DNA from: Inquilinus sp052113205
GTDB taxonomy: Bacteria > Pseudomonadota > Alphaproteobacteria > DSM-16000 > Inquilinaceae
Assembly: GCF_052113205.1 (NCBI RefSeq)
Contig: NZ_JBFRCU010000018.1
Location: 1-64,000, forward strand
Length of the DNA stretch: 64,000 nucleotides
Direction: 5' to 3'
Below the pieces are notes generated by a model. It made no database searches. It worked only from the letters and a program-made list of their open reading frames with translations, and was not told the origin of the DNA. The stretch's first letter is position 1. Each line of letters opens with the position of its first letter. Shown piece by piece: positions 40,201 through 48,135 of the stretch. A program made the translations under genes and the position numbers.

Positions 40201-40316
40201 AGGGCGACGATCCGGAGCGGCTGAAGTTCCTGGTCGGCCACCTCAATGTCGAGGGCACCCAGGTCGCTGGCTGGAAGCTGTCGGTGGTCTCGAGCGGCCA
40301 GGTGGCGGTGCCCTGA
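37275..40316 (+). CDS. exported hexahaem c-type cytochrome
   Basis: A 1013-residue secreted protein with signal peptide RRGWVGLLAAAAIALFATPGLA. Six CxxCH haem-binding motifs occur: CMNCH (about residue 237), CLGCH (352), CLGCH (426), CTACH (478), CGTCH (564) and CQDCH (635). The last third has no haem motif and may be a beta-rich domain. It should carry several covalently bound haems and move electrons in the periplasm. The partner enzymes are not adjacent. Neighbours are a DUF4112 gene (divergent) and a Tim44-like gene (convergent). Start ATG 37275 follows a GGGGGG run. Confidence 0.88.
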   Translation: MQEHRDSADRGRPGALRRGWVGLLAAAAIALFATPGLADPARCTAEQAQPLLPTDPALCRSLLAAVRDPSALPLDQYEAKLNQFFGNYCHRDTASGWRRDKHVRDAGPFTAALVDGAWQGKGFGTHTPVVIWYSPDMADWLVEHRSGETAGTNPPPPVPDGAIMVKEMFPYPAAACADVDPLKLYPTSGAAVMIRDGKASHDGWFWGWYGFGPNGGWSPDWPASPNNGIGNMGFAQYCMNCHASAKDNLTFASPRNIEGEPGRPLVYLSQSWSSPPSPPDHHREVTLPPDDVTRLGEPLYQADKAVDQALRAYLLKMPSWDSVPMMPSASYDNTWVGAGGPRPADQFVSSTQCLGCHDAGSTGLQFDMTVPNPHGDTLINLSPYATWRSSPMGLAGRDPFFFAQLASETQSFHPNATQIVQDTCLGCHGIQGQRQFHIDTFPAADQCLDFTRDMVNAVPWPVADPNAKYGALARDGISCTACHRMALGPAAVGIADAPENACITKRQDFLNPHNTGFARTFTGSFFVGAPDTLIGPFEKPQVKPMQNALGIKPEHSTAITSSEVCGTCHTVHLPVLQPAVQPTNSPLQTANPQDPPIITRIYEQTTYPEWAFSAYRTGTSPDGPLPHGAGSLAQSCQDCHMPSKSADGKPLRSKIASIQEYSNFPEAENNLGPEDIDLPVRDGFAAHTLVGLNVFLIKIAQQFPDVLGIPTSDPMLSRGVDPLVRTEQAMLDLASHQTAAVSVSGVSAAGGTLQATVTVRSETGHKLPSGVGFRRAFVEFQVLDQQGNTLWASGRTNAAGALVDQSGNPLDGEYWWTDDCTSRIQPEARLMQPHFQRITGQNQAQIYQELVSTPPPDATAAMCGPGTPPQGMLTTSFLSICNTVKDNRILPQGTLPLAERTEIAKALGATEDLAREAGPTGVGDDPDYVAGGGDSLVYQVPLADLPAGSRPASVLATLYYQAQPPFYLQDRFCTAKGDDPERLKFLVGHLNVEGTQVAGWKLSVVSSGQVAVP

Positions 40317-40348
40317 GGGCCCGGGCAGAGAAAGCCCGAGGCCTCGCG

Positions 40349-41308
40349 TCAGGCCGCCGCCTGGACCGCGGACAGCTTCCAGTCGGCGCGGTTCCTGCGG
40401 GCGAAGGTCCAGATCTCGACGGTCTCGGTCGGCTTGTCGGCGTCGCCCTCGACGATCCGCCCGGTCGCCCGATCGCGCGTGGCGTCGACGCTGGAATAGC
40501 GCATCGCCACGGTCGCATAGTCGGTGTCGCCCTCGCGCCAGGCCTCGGCCAGGTCGCCCTGCAGCAGGCGGACATCCGACACCTCGTTCTTCACGCCCCG
40601 CGTGGCGTTCTCGCCGAGCTCCTCGGCGAAATACGACATCACCTCCGGGGTGGTGCGGGCGCGCAGGCCGGCGAAATCCTCCGCCCCGTGCGCGGCCTGG
40701 ATCTCGCCGAGCAGCCGTTCGAAGGCATTGAAGTCCGAACCGTCGAGGCCGACCCCGTCCTTCGGCGGCGGGGGCGCGGACCTGCCCGAACCCGCAAGCC
40801 CCGGGACCGGACCGCCGGCGGTCCCGCCGTTCATGGCGGACATGGCCGGGCCGGCATAGGCCGGGCGGGCCGTACGGCTGAAGATGCGCCGGAACGCCAT
40901 CACCGCCAGCACCACCAGGCCGATCTGCAGCACCATTCCCATCAGCCCGGCGGCGCCGCCGAAGCCGTGGCCCAGCAGCATGCCGATCAGGCCGCCGACC
41001 GCCAGGCCGCCGAGGATGCCACCGAAGCCGCCGAACCGGCTGGGAGTCTGGACTCCGGCCATCGGCTGCGTTTGATTCGGCTGGGCCGCCGTCTGCGTCC
41101 GCGGCGTCATCGACCGGTCGATCGGCGCCGCGGTGCCGGGTGCGGTGGGCGTGGCCGGCGGCGCCTGGAAGGTCCGCACGCCGCGGCTGCCGAAGCCGCC
41201 GGAGTTCACGCGGCGGGCATCGGCGTCGTCGACGGCGGCCAGCAGCACGCCGAGTCCAAGGACGAGGCTGGCGGCGAGTCGGCCCAGGCGGCTGCGGAAG
41301 AGCTTCAT
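40349..41308 (-). CDS. Tim44-like domain exported membrane protein
   Basis: A 319-residue protein with signal peptide FRSRLGRLAASLVLGLGVLLAA. A Pro/Thr-rich linker and a hydrophobic segment (GGILGGLAVGGLIGMLLGHG...) follow, then a C-terminal Tim44-like domain (FERLLGEIQAAHGAEDFAGL...RTTPEVMSYFAEELGE). Bacterial members, such as TimA-like proteins, are poorly characterised. Start ATG 41308 gives the signal peptide. Convergent with the cytochrome. Confidence 0.88.
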   Translation of the reverse strand: MKLFRSRLGRLAASLVLGLGVLLAAVDDADARRVNSGGFGSRGVRTFQAPPATPTAPGTAAPIDRSMTPRTQTAAQPNQTQPMAGVQTPSRFGGFGGILGGLAVGGLIGMLLGHGFGGAAGLMGMVLQIGLVVLAVMAFRRIFSRTARPAYAGPAMSAMNGGTAGGPVPGLAGSGRSAPPPPKDGVGLDGSDFNAFERLLGEIQAAHGAEDFAGLRARTTPEVMSYFAEELGENATRGVKNEVSDVRLLQGDLAEAWREGDTDYATVAMRYSSVDATRDRATGRIVEGDADKPTETVEIWTFARRNRADWKLSAVQAAA

Positions 41309-41554
41309 GTTCGGTCCGGGATCCATGCTGTTCTCGGTGCCCGCGACATATGGGGAGTCCGGCGCCGGATTCGAGGGCACCGGCCGTCGCGCGGTCCGCC
41401 AATTCCGTGGTTGGCCGCCGTGGCCGACGGTGACTACACTCAGCGTTGCAAGGCAGCGGCAGGGCGTGCGCAAGCGCATCCGCCGCGAGCCCGCCATGGC
41501 CGACCGCGACGGTCGTTAAATCATCGCTGATTTGTTTGGGGGGAATTGCGCTTC

Positions 41555-42748
41555 ATGAATAAGACCATCGACCGCTGCCCGCATTGCGGCGCCTCCGAGC
41601 TGGAGGTCCTGGTCGAGATCGAGAAATACAGCTACCTGATCCGCCCGACCGAGTTCGAGAGCATCTGGCGCACGGTGCCGATGACGGTCGGGCTGTGCCA
41701 TGGCTGCGGCACCTCGATGCAGCTGCTGCCGCCCAACCTTGAGGCGCTGAACGAGATCTACAGCAAATATTACGGCTCCTACCCGACCTTCGCCTCGGAC
41801 CCGGAGATGAACGAGCGCCACCGCGAGTTCCTCGAGTTCCTGATCGCCAGCGGCATCCCGATGACGGGCCACGCGCTGGAGATCGGCTCCTATGACGGCC
41901 GCTTCCTGGCCCGGCTGCAGGACGCCGGCATGACGGTCCATGGCTGCGACCCGAACGAGGCCGCGGCGGCCGAGGCCGAGCGCGCCTTCGGCATCAAGAC
42001 CACGCTCGACTATTTCACCCCCGACACCTTCCCGGCCGACAGCTTCGACTTCGTCAGCAACCGCCTGGTGCTCGAGCACGTCACCGAGCCCGACATCTTC
42101 CTCGGCGGCCTGCGCAAGGTGGTGCGGGAGAACGGCCATGTCTGCATCGAGGTGCCGGACTGCGGCATCGTGATGGCGGAGGGCGCGCCGTTCTGGATGT
42201 ACGAGCATCCGAACTACTTCACCGCCACCTCGCTGCTGCGGGCGATGCGGCGGCACGGCTTCGACGGCGCGGTGACCTCGCACAAGGGCATCCTGCGCGC
42301 CGTCTGCCGCAAGACCGCCCATGCCAGCCTGCCGACCGACGACGTGGCCGTCGACATCGCCCTGGCGCATGAGTTCCGCCGCAAGTACCGCGACTATGTC
42401 GCCCGCTTCGACGCCGTGCTGGCGGAGGTCCGCCGCCAGGGGCTGCCGATGGCGGTCTACGGCATCGGCAACTACTTCACCAACCTGCTCAGCTCGACCT
42501 CGCTCGACCATTCCGAGATCGTCGCGATCTATGACGGCAACCCGAAGAAATGGGGCCTCGAGATCGAGGGCCTGGGGCTGCCGATCCAGTCGCCCGACAC
42601 GGTCAACGAAAGCGGGCCGGGCGTGGTGCTGCTGGCCAGCGCCTCGTATCCGGGGATGATGGAGCGCATCGCCCCCTATCTCGACCGCGGCGGCAAGGCC
42701 CTGCTGCCGCTGCCAACCCCGATGCTGTACCAGCGGCCGGCGGCCTGA
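41555..42748 (+). CDS. SAM-dependent C-methyltransferase-like protein
   Basis: A 397-residue protein of the sugar C-methyltransferase type. It opens with two CxxC pairs (RCPHCGASE and LCHGCGT), as in the zinc-binding N-terminal domain of these enzymes. The SAM-binding motif is ALEIGSYDGRFLARLQDAG. The C-terminal third (AVYGIGNYFTNLL) is the Rossmann-like C-methyltransferase C-terminal domain. Substrate not known, but such enzymes often act on nucleotide sugars. ATG 41555 chosen; a TTG nine bases upstream is an alternative. Confidence 0.88.
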   Translation: MNKTIDRCPHCGASELEVLVEIEKYSYLIRPTEFESIWRTVPMTVGLCHGCGTSMQLLPPNLEALNEIYSKYYGSYPTFASDPEMNERHREFLEFLIASGIPMTGHALEIGSYDGRFLARLQDAGMTVHGCDPNEAAAAEAERAFGIKTTLDYFTPDTFPADSFDFVSNRLVLEHVTEPDIFLGGLRKVVRENGHVCIEVPDCGIVMAEGAPFWMYEHPNYFTATSLLRAMRRHGFDGAVTSHKGILRAVCRKTAHASLPTDDVAVDIALAHEFRRKYRDYVARFDAVLAEVRRQGLPMAVYGIGNYFTNLLSSTSLDHSEIVAIYDGNPKKWGLEIEGLGLPIQSPDTVNESGPGVVLLASASYPGMMERIAPYLDRGGKALLPLPTPMLYQRPAA

Positions 42749-42883
42749 GGCGGAAGGGCGCGCGGGAGCACCCGACCGGCAACCGAGCCGCTTCCGTCTT
42801 TGTCCCTCCTTCCGCGAAGGGCTACGGCAGTCACACATCTTCCGATCAGTGAGGTCAACCGCGGGTATGCGAACAGATTGCCT

Positions 42884-42956
42884 CTCCCGCTTGCGGGAGA
42901 GGTCGGACAGACGTCGCCGGCTGATGCGTGAATGCCGTAGCCCGCGAGGGGAGGGG
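42884..42956. repeat. CTCTCCCGC palindromic repeat at the phage-region boundary
   Basis: A short palindrome CCTCTCCCGCTTGCGGGAGAGG and a partial right half (CCCGCGAGGGGAGGGG) lie between the methyltransferase gene and the terminase remnant. It belongs to the same family as 9521-9651. Confidence 0.7.
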
Positions 42957-42987
42957 TCTCGGCTCCGGCTGGCGCACCGTCCCTCCC

Positions 42988-43932
42988 TCACCCCACCCAC
43001 TTCATCGAGCTGTCATACCCGTCCCGCCGCTGCCCCTCGACCGCATAGCGCAGGGCGTCGACGGCGTGGTTCTCGCGGTCCTCCAGCTCCGCCAGGATCA
43101 CGCCGGTCTTCGGGTGGGTGCGATAGCTGTAGAGGGCCAGCTCGTCGATCAGGTGCCGGCAGCGCGGATGCACCAGGATGTCGTGCGCCTTCAGGAACTC
43201 GACCCCGTCCTTGACCGATCCGGCACCCTTGGTCGACCCGGTGATGCTGTCGAAGCCGTTGCGCTGCATGTAGCTGATGGTTTCCGGCCGGGCGCTGTCG
43301 GCGATGATCTGGCCCTGCCGCGACCCCGGCACGATGTCGAACAGCGCCGGCGTGCGGTCGATCTCGCAGCCGACCTGATAGGCCTCGTGGTCGACGAACA
43401 GCGTCCGCCCGACCACGAAGCAGCGCACCAGCACCGTCGGGTCGCGGGCGAAGCCCCAATCGGCGCCGAACAGAAACTCGGCATCGGCCGGGGTCTCGAA
43501 CGCCTCGACCTTCCAGTTCTTGAACACCCGGGCCTCGCTGACCTTCTGGTACCCGCCCAGCCAGACATGCTGGTGCTTGTCGGCATCGCGCGCCCGGTCC
43601 CACTCCATCTCCGCCCGCAGCACCTCCGGGAAATGCGGGTTCTCCGTCCAGTTGGCCCACGCCACCGCGGCATCCGGCGGCGGCGTCCCGGCGCGGAACA
43701 GCGCGTCGACCGGGTCGTCCGCCCGGGTCGGGTTCCACGAGAACCACAGCTCCGACCCCGGCTTGCGGATGGTCGGGCGCAGCAGGTCCAGGCTGCGGAT
43801 CGACAGGGCCTGCGCTTCCTCGACCCAGGCGATGTCATAGCCCTCGAGCGATTTGATGCTCTCCGCCGTGTGGTTCTGCATGCCCTGGAAGATGATCCGC
43901 CCGCCACGCGGCCCCAGGATGCGGTCGGCCGG
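42988..43932 (-). pseudogene. phage terminase large subunit, N-terminal half missing
   Basis: A terminase (PBSX/GTA-like) fragment of about 314 codons. It keeps the end of the ATPase domain (QGMQNHTAESIKSLEGYDIAWVEEAQ, with the Walker B region DIAWVEEAQ) and the nuclease domain (FLFGADWGFARDPT, IIADSARPETISYM and HAVDALRYAV). The Walker A part is missing: the frame is cut by a TAG (43933-43935) exactly where unrelated DNA begins. Full enzymes are usually above 400 residues. The remnant marks the left edge of the phage-derived region. Confidence 0.88.
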
Positions 43933-43986
43933 CTATAGCCGGGCGCGCGCTTTTGGATAACGGGGCAGTCCATTTTGGACGGCTGA
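43932..43986. repeat. module copy A next to the terminase break
   Basis: The sequence from TATAGCCGGGCGCGCGCTTT through GGATAACGGGGCAGTCC to TTTTGGACGGC closely resembles 46199-46247 (TATAGCCGGCGCC, TTGGATACCGGGCA, TTTTTTTGGACCGGC). The two are direct repeats about 2.2 kb apart that flank the histidine-kinase/response-regulator cassette. A third, weaker likeness lies at 46151-46181. They may be remnants of insertion-element ends. Confidence 0.55.
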
Positions 43987-44160
43987 CAAGCGCTTTCAGA
44001 ACGAGAGCGCCGCTGCTTGCTAGATCGTGTCTACGACGCTTCAGCGCACGCCTGGTCGCAGCCTGAGGACATTCACATGCGTCTGGTGAAACGTGCTATT
44101 ATCTGCTGTTGTGCTCCAAGCGTGCATGACGGTTCCTGCCTTCCAGGACGACACAGTCGA

Positions 44161-45591
44161 ATGGAATCAAATGAGATGGCATCGGCGATCGGCGGCGGGG
44201 CTGCTTCGGCTAGCCCGCCTCAATTGATCCCGCGTCCTACCCCAGAGCATGCAGCTGAAATGCTCGGCGCGTTACCGGTCGCCGTCTACGCTACGGATGC
44301 CGCGGGAAAGATCACCTACTACAACCAGGCTGCCGTCAAGTTGTGGGGCGTGCGTCCGGAATTGGGCACGACTGAGTTCTGCGGCTCCTGGAAGCTGTAT
44401 TGGCCGGATGGAACTCCACTTCCTCACCACGAATGTCCGATGGCGATCGCGCTCAGAGAAAAGCGCGCGAACCAGGGCTTCGAGGCCATTGCAGAGAGGC
44501 CGGACGGGACGCGCGTTCCCTTCGCGCCCTATCCCGTTCCGCTGTTCGACAGCTCAGGCAACCTCACTGGCGCGGTGAACACCCTCGTCGATCTGAGCGA
44601 CCGCCAGAAGTTCGAGCAGAGCACCCACCGTCTCAAAGCGATCGTAGACTGGTCCGAGGATGCAATTGTCGCCAAGGACCTCGATGGCAACATTACAAAC
44701 TGGAACCCGGGGGCGGAGCGGCTGTTCGGCCATACCGCCCAAGAGGTGGTCGGAAAGCCCATTACGATCATCATCCCGCCAGATCGTCTGGACGAGGAGC
44801 CGGGTATCCTAGCGCGAATCCGGAGCGGCGAACGGGTCGAACACTTTGAGACCATCCGTCGGCGCAAGGACGGCACACTGGTGGATATTTCACTCACAGT
44901 CTCGCCGATTCGAGATCACCGGGGCAGAATCATAGGTGCGTCTAAGGTCGCTCGCGATATATCGGAGCGGAAGCGAGCGCAGGAGCGGCAGACGTTGCTG
45001 CTCCGCGAAATGAGCCACCGGGTGAAGAACCTGTTCGCGCTGTCCAGTGCCATCATCACCCTGAGCGCGCGCCAAGCACGGACGCCCGAGGAGCTGGCGG
45101 AGGCGGTTCGCAGCAGATTGGGGGCCCTGGCCCGAGCGCATGATCTGACAATGGCGGATCTCAAAGAGGAACTCGCGTCCACCCCGACCACATTTGAGGC
45201 GATCGTCCGGACGGTATTGGCTCCGTATGTCCCGCCGACCGGCGGGGGGCTGCTGGTCAGTGGCCCCCCCGTCATCGTTCAGGGAAATGCGGTGACCGGC
45301 GTCGCGCTGCTGCTCCACGAATTCGCGACCAATGCGGCCAAATATGGCGCGTTGATGCGGAGCGATGGCCACATTGCCATCACATGGTCGATCAAGAATG
45401 ACCATCTGGAGCTGAACTGGACGGAACGAGGTGGGCCCAAGGTCAAAGGACCACCCACTCAGGCAGGCTTCGGAACTTTTCTGACGGATAGCACCGTCAC
45501 CAGCCAGTTGGGTGGCGTCGTCGAGAGAGAATGGGCGCGGGAAGGACTGATCCTTCGCATCAAGGTCCCCATCCGCCGCCTGACTGCTTGA
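44161..45591 (+). CDS. HWE-family sensor histidine kinase with two PAS domains
   Basis: A 476-residue cytoplasmic sensor kinase without membrane segments. Two PAS domains come first (LGALPVAVYATDAAGKITYY, then WSEDAIVAKDLDGNITNWNP). The histidine box is LLREMSHRVKNLFALS, the N box is LLLHEFATNAAKYGAL, and the WxE of the HWE class is in LELNWTERGGP. It autophosphorylates and passes phosphate to a receiver domain, probably the response regulator that follows. Start ATG 44161 is chosen; ATG 44077 is possible. PAS ligand unknown. Confidence 0.93.
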   Translation: MESNEMASAIGGGAASASPPQLIPRPTPEHAAEMLGALPVAVYATDAAGKITYYNQAAVKLWGVRPELGTTEFCGSWKLYWPDGTPLPHHECPMAIALREKRANQGFEAIAERPDGTRVPFAPYPVPLFDSSGNLTGAVNTLVDLSDRQKFEQSTHRLKAIVDWSEDAIVAKDLDGNITNWNPGAERLFGHTAQEVVGKPITIIIPPDRLDEEPGILARIRSGERVEHFETIRRRKDGTLVDISLTVSPIRDHRGRIIGASKVARDISERKRAQERQTLLLREMSHRVKNLFALSSAIITLSARQARTPEELAEAVRSRLGALARAHDLTMADLKEELASTPTTFEAIVRTVLAPYVPPTGGGLLVSGPPVIVQGNAVTGVALLLHEFATNAAKYGALMRSDGHIAITWSIKNDHLELNWTERGGPKVKGPPTQAGFGTFLTDSTVTSQLGGVVEREWAREGLILRIKVPIRRLTA

Positions 45592-45651
45592 CCCGGAACC
45601 CTATGCCCCCGCGCACTGTTGGACAGTGATAATGAATCTCAGGGTTTCGGT

Positions 45652-46014
45652 GTGGCAAAGGTTCTCGTGGTCGAAGACGAGCCCTTACTAAGGATTGTGG
45701 CCGAAGATGTGGTGCGGTCCTTGGGCTTCGAGGCGATTGGTGCCGGTGACGGAACCCAGGCCATAATGCTCGCCGAATCCTCGCCGGATCTTGAGGTCCT
45801 GGTCACCGATATCCATCTAGGCCCAGGTCCGACAGGCTGGCAGGTTGCGAACTCGATCAGACAGACGCACCCGAACATCCTCGTGATTTACACCAGTGGG
45901 CTGGCGGGCGCCGATGATCATTCGCGTCACGGCCTACGGAACTCCGTCTTCCTCTCGAAACCGATTACGCCCGAGGAGTTGGCAGGTGCCATTCGGGGCT
46001 CCTTGCCACCCTAA
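45652..46014 (+). CDS. single-domain response regulator
   Basis: A receiver-only protein of 120 residues. It has the phosphorylation pocket: acidic pair in VLVVEDEPLL, phosphoacceptor Asp in VLVTDIHLGPG, Thr/Ser in VIYTSG and Lys in FLSKPITPEEL. It carries no output domain, so it must act by protein contact, as HWE-kinase partners often do. It lies 60 bases after the kinase. The GTG at 45652 is the likely start; a TTG at 45619 gives a longer N-terminus. Confidence 0.88.
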   Translation: MAKVLVVEDEPLLRIVAEDVVRSLGFEAIGAGDGTQAIMLAESSPDLEVLVTDIHLGPGPTGWQVANSIRQTHPNILVIYTSGLAGADDHSRHGLRNSVFLSKPITPEELAGAIRGSLPP

Positions 46015-46062
46015 GGGGCAGGTAACCTCAAGGGTACCCGCCCCCCGAAGCAAATTGCAGCG

Positions 46063-46150
46063 CTACTGCGCGTCCGCGGCCTCTGGAGTTCGGTTTAGCG
46101 CTCGGCAAGCTTGTTCAATGCGGCGGCAGACAATTTCGAAGTATCCCTCG
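46063..46150 (-). pseudogene. relic of a DNA-methyltransferase C-terminus
   Basis: The last 29 codons before the stop read EGYFEIVCRRIEQACRAL..., matching the end of the intact methyltransferase at 46668 (DEGYFEIACGRIEEAYRSL...). Upstream of this segment the match ends abruptly at unrelated DNA. It is a truncated second copy, presumably left by recombination or an insertion. Confidence 0.75.
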
Positions 46151-46198
46151 CATAGCCGCGCGCGCCCTTGGGCATGGCGGGGCGCGTGCTTTGGCAGG

Positions 46199-46247
46199 TA
46201 TAGCCGGCGCCGCTCTTGGATACCGGGCAACTTTTTTTTGGACCGGC
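46199..46247. repeat. module copy B after the response-regulator cassette
   Basis: TATAGCCGGCGCC, TTGGATACCGGGCA and TTTTTTTGGACCGGC, in the same order and orientation as at 43932-43986. Of the remaining sequence in 46015-46667, I see only the methyltransferase relic and a doubtful short frame. Confidence 0.5.
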
Positions 46248-46369
46248 CGGCTTTCCGAAGCTTCGGTTGGCAGCGGTCTCCTTCTGCTGACGAGTACGGG
46301 CGGAGGCATTCGGAAATTTTCTGCCGTCCCGGCAAAACATTCATAGCGGCCCTCGGGTTTTCGTAGTAC

Positions 46370-46624
46370 ATGTGCATAGGTTTTTATGAGTGCTGGGGGC
46401 GATTCGTGTACAACGTGCTCGTGAATCTGCAATCGTCCGAATCGCACGTGTTGGAACTAAGTAAACGGAGCGAGGCGATACGGCTCCCATTCAAGCCAAC
46501 TAGTAATATGCTGGCCGCCGGCGCCGGTGCGGGCGGGGTAACTCCCGATGTCGCTTGGCGGATCTATCGAGCGATGCTCGACGCCGCCGCGGGTGAATTC
46601 TCCAGCGCTGGCCTCGTCACATAG
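46370..46624 (+). CDS. doubtful short hypothetical frame
   Basis: An 84-residue frame with no recognised domain. The second half (SNMLAAGAGAGGVTPDVAWR then IYRAMLDAAAG) has plausible composition, but there is no clear ribosome site. It could be a small cargo gene or non-coding. Low confidence. Confidence 0.25.
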   Translation: MCIGFYECWGRFVYNVLVNLQSSESHVLELSKRSEAIRLPFKPTSNMLAAGAGAGGVTPDVAWRIYRAMLDAAAGEFSSAGLVT

Positions 46625-46667
46625 ATGACGGGGCGGGCCGCCCAAGACGGCCTGCCCCGCTCTCGCA

Positions 46668-47468
46668 TCACTGATCGTTAGCGATTTCCAAGACGTGATC
46701 GAGCGAGCGATACGCCTCCTCGATCCGGCCGCAGGCGATCTCGAAGTATCCCTCGTCCTGCTCGATGCCGACGAACCGCCGGCCGAGCTGGACGCAAGCG
46801 ACGCCCGTTGTGCCGGAGCCCATGAATGGGTCGAGCACCGTCCCGCCGCAGAGCGGAAGCAGATCGCTCATCAGCCGCGTCGGCTTGCCGGTCAGGTGGT
46901 GCTTATCGTCCGGCAGCACCCGATGCCGGAACACCCCTGGTAGGCACGGGCCATCGGCCGGCAATGAACCGCTGGATCCCCAGGCGATGTACTCTGCCTG
47001 ATTTCGATAGCGGCCCCGCTGCGGCCGAGCCGCCTCGGTCTTGTCCCAGATGCACAGCCCCCGCCAGAGCCACCCGCCGGCCTGGATGGCATCGGTCGTC
47101 GTTGGCAGTTGACGCCAATCGCTGAACACCAGGCACAGAGCGCCAGGCTTTGCGATCTTCAGCGCTGCCCCGAGCCAGAGAGCGGACCAGGCGGCATAGC
47201 TGCGCTGGTCGCGATTGTCCCCGGAGAAGTCCGGGTACAGGTGCCGCTGCTTGGAGCCGACATACTTCTGCGACGGCTTGGCCATGCGGTCGGCGGAATG
47301 GACGCCGCCTGAGCTATAGGGCGGATCGGCGACCAAGGCATCGATCGGATCAAGATCCGGGATGATACCCAGCGACTCCCCACAATACATTGTGGCGTCG
47401 CCGATCCGCCGAACTTTCGCCCGGTGGATGACGGCTGGCGCCCCCAAGATTCGACTCGACTCTCGCAA
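46668..47468 (-). CDS. site-specific DNA methyltransferase
   Basis: A 266-residue amino-methyltransferase. Motif IV is VADPPYSSGG and comes before motif I (LDPFMGSGTTGVACVQLGRR), the order seen in beta-class enzymes such as CcrM. It would methylate adenine N6 or cytosine N4. No restriction enzyme is adjacent, as usual for phage orphan methyltransferases. The only ATG in frame near the 5' end is at 47390, but motif-like VRRIGDATMYCGE lies upstream, so a TTG start at 47468 is preferred. Divergent from the gene at 47589. Confidence 0.9.
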   Translation of the reverse strand: MRESSRILGAPAVIHRAKVRRIGDATMYCGESLGIIPDLDPIDALVADPPYSSGGVHSADRMAKPSQKYVGSKQRHLYPDFSGDNRDQRSYAAWSALWLGAALKIAKPGALCLVFSDWRQLPTTTDAIQAGGWLWRGLCIWDKTEAARPQRGRYRNQAEYIAWGSSGSLPADGPCLPGVFRHRVLPDDKHHLTGKPTRLMSDLLPLCGGTVLDPFMGSGTTGVACVQLGRRFVGIEQDEGYFEIACGRIEEAYRSLDHVLEIANDQ

Positions 47469-47588
47469 AGTTTGTTCTACCTTTGTTCACGTCGTCGCGC
47501 GCGATCGACGGGTCGGAAACGAGCGAGCGACCTTCTCGCGGCTTGGGCGTTGGCGCGCCCGGCCCCCGTCGTACCGACGGAGGATTCG

Positions 47589-48122
47589 ATGAAGAGGACG
47601 AAGAGGACTCGACCCCAGATGACGCTGGCGCTGCCGCTTGATCCGGCAGCGTCGAACGCCGAGTTGGAGGCTGCCGTAAGGGCGGCGGAAGCGTCGTTCC
47701 TGGCAAAGCCTGCCGAGGCGCCGCCGGCTCCCGCGCCGGCGCCTGCCGCAGAGGTCGCGAAGGTCGCCGCGCCTGCCGTTCCGCAGGCGCCATTGCTCGC
47801 GCCTTCCGAGCCCGCGGCCAAGGCGGCGGAATTCGTGGGCGAGCCGCGGAGCGGCCGAAGCACCCTGTACATCGTCGCCGCCGCGAAGTGGGACGAGATG
47901 AAAGCCAGGCGCGGCGGCAAAGTTGGGTGGCAGCGGCTTCCCGACGTCGGCTTCAAGGCAAAAGGCCAGGCCCTGCGCGCGGCCGAGCTGATGGTCGAGG
48001 CCGGCCGCGCGACCGGCGCCGTCGCGGTGCAACAGACCGCAGATACCGACGCCGGTGACTACGACGAGCCGGTGATCCTGGCCCGCTATGGGCGTCTGCC
48101 CGAGGGTTTCGCAGAAATCTGA
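47589..48122 (+). CDS. hypothetical protein with Ala/Pro-rich linker
   Basis: A 177-residue protein starting MKRTKRTRPQMTLALPLDPA, with a good ribosome site (GGAGG). An Ala/Pro-rich linker (about residues 45-85) leads to a C-terminal domain (STLYIVAAAKWDEMKARRGG and GQALRAAELMVEAGR). I do not recognise the family. It precedes the YedK-like gene by 13 bases, so a cargo operon is likely. Confidence 0.65.
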   Translation: MKRTKRTRPQMTLALPLDPAASNAELEAAVRAAEASFLAKPAEAPPAPAPAPAAEVAKVAAPAVPQAPLLAPSEPAAKAAEFVGEPRSGRSTLYIVAAAKWDEMKARRGGKVGWQRLPDVGFKAKGQALRAAELMVEAGRATGAVAVQQTADTDAGDYDEPVILARYGRLPEGFAEI

Positions 48123-48135
48123 GAGGGAGGCCGCG

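Noticed and set aside
37293..41402. 1369-codon minus-strand frame opposite the cytochrome
   Set aside because: Very long, but no motif and opposite a gene with six CxxCH sites and a signal peptide.
44017..44160. 48-codon N-terminal extension of the histidine kinase
   Set aside because: Cys-rich and unlike sensor-kinase N-termini; the ATG at 44161 leads directly into the PAS region.
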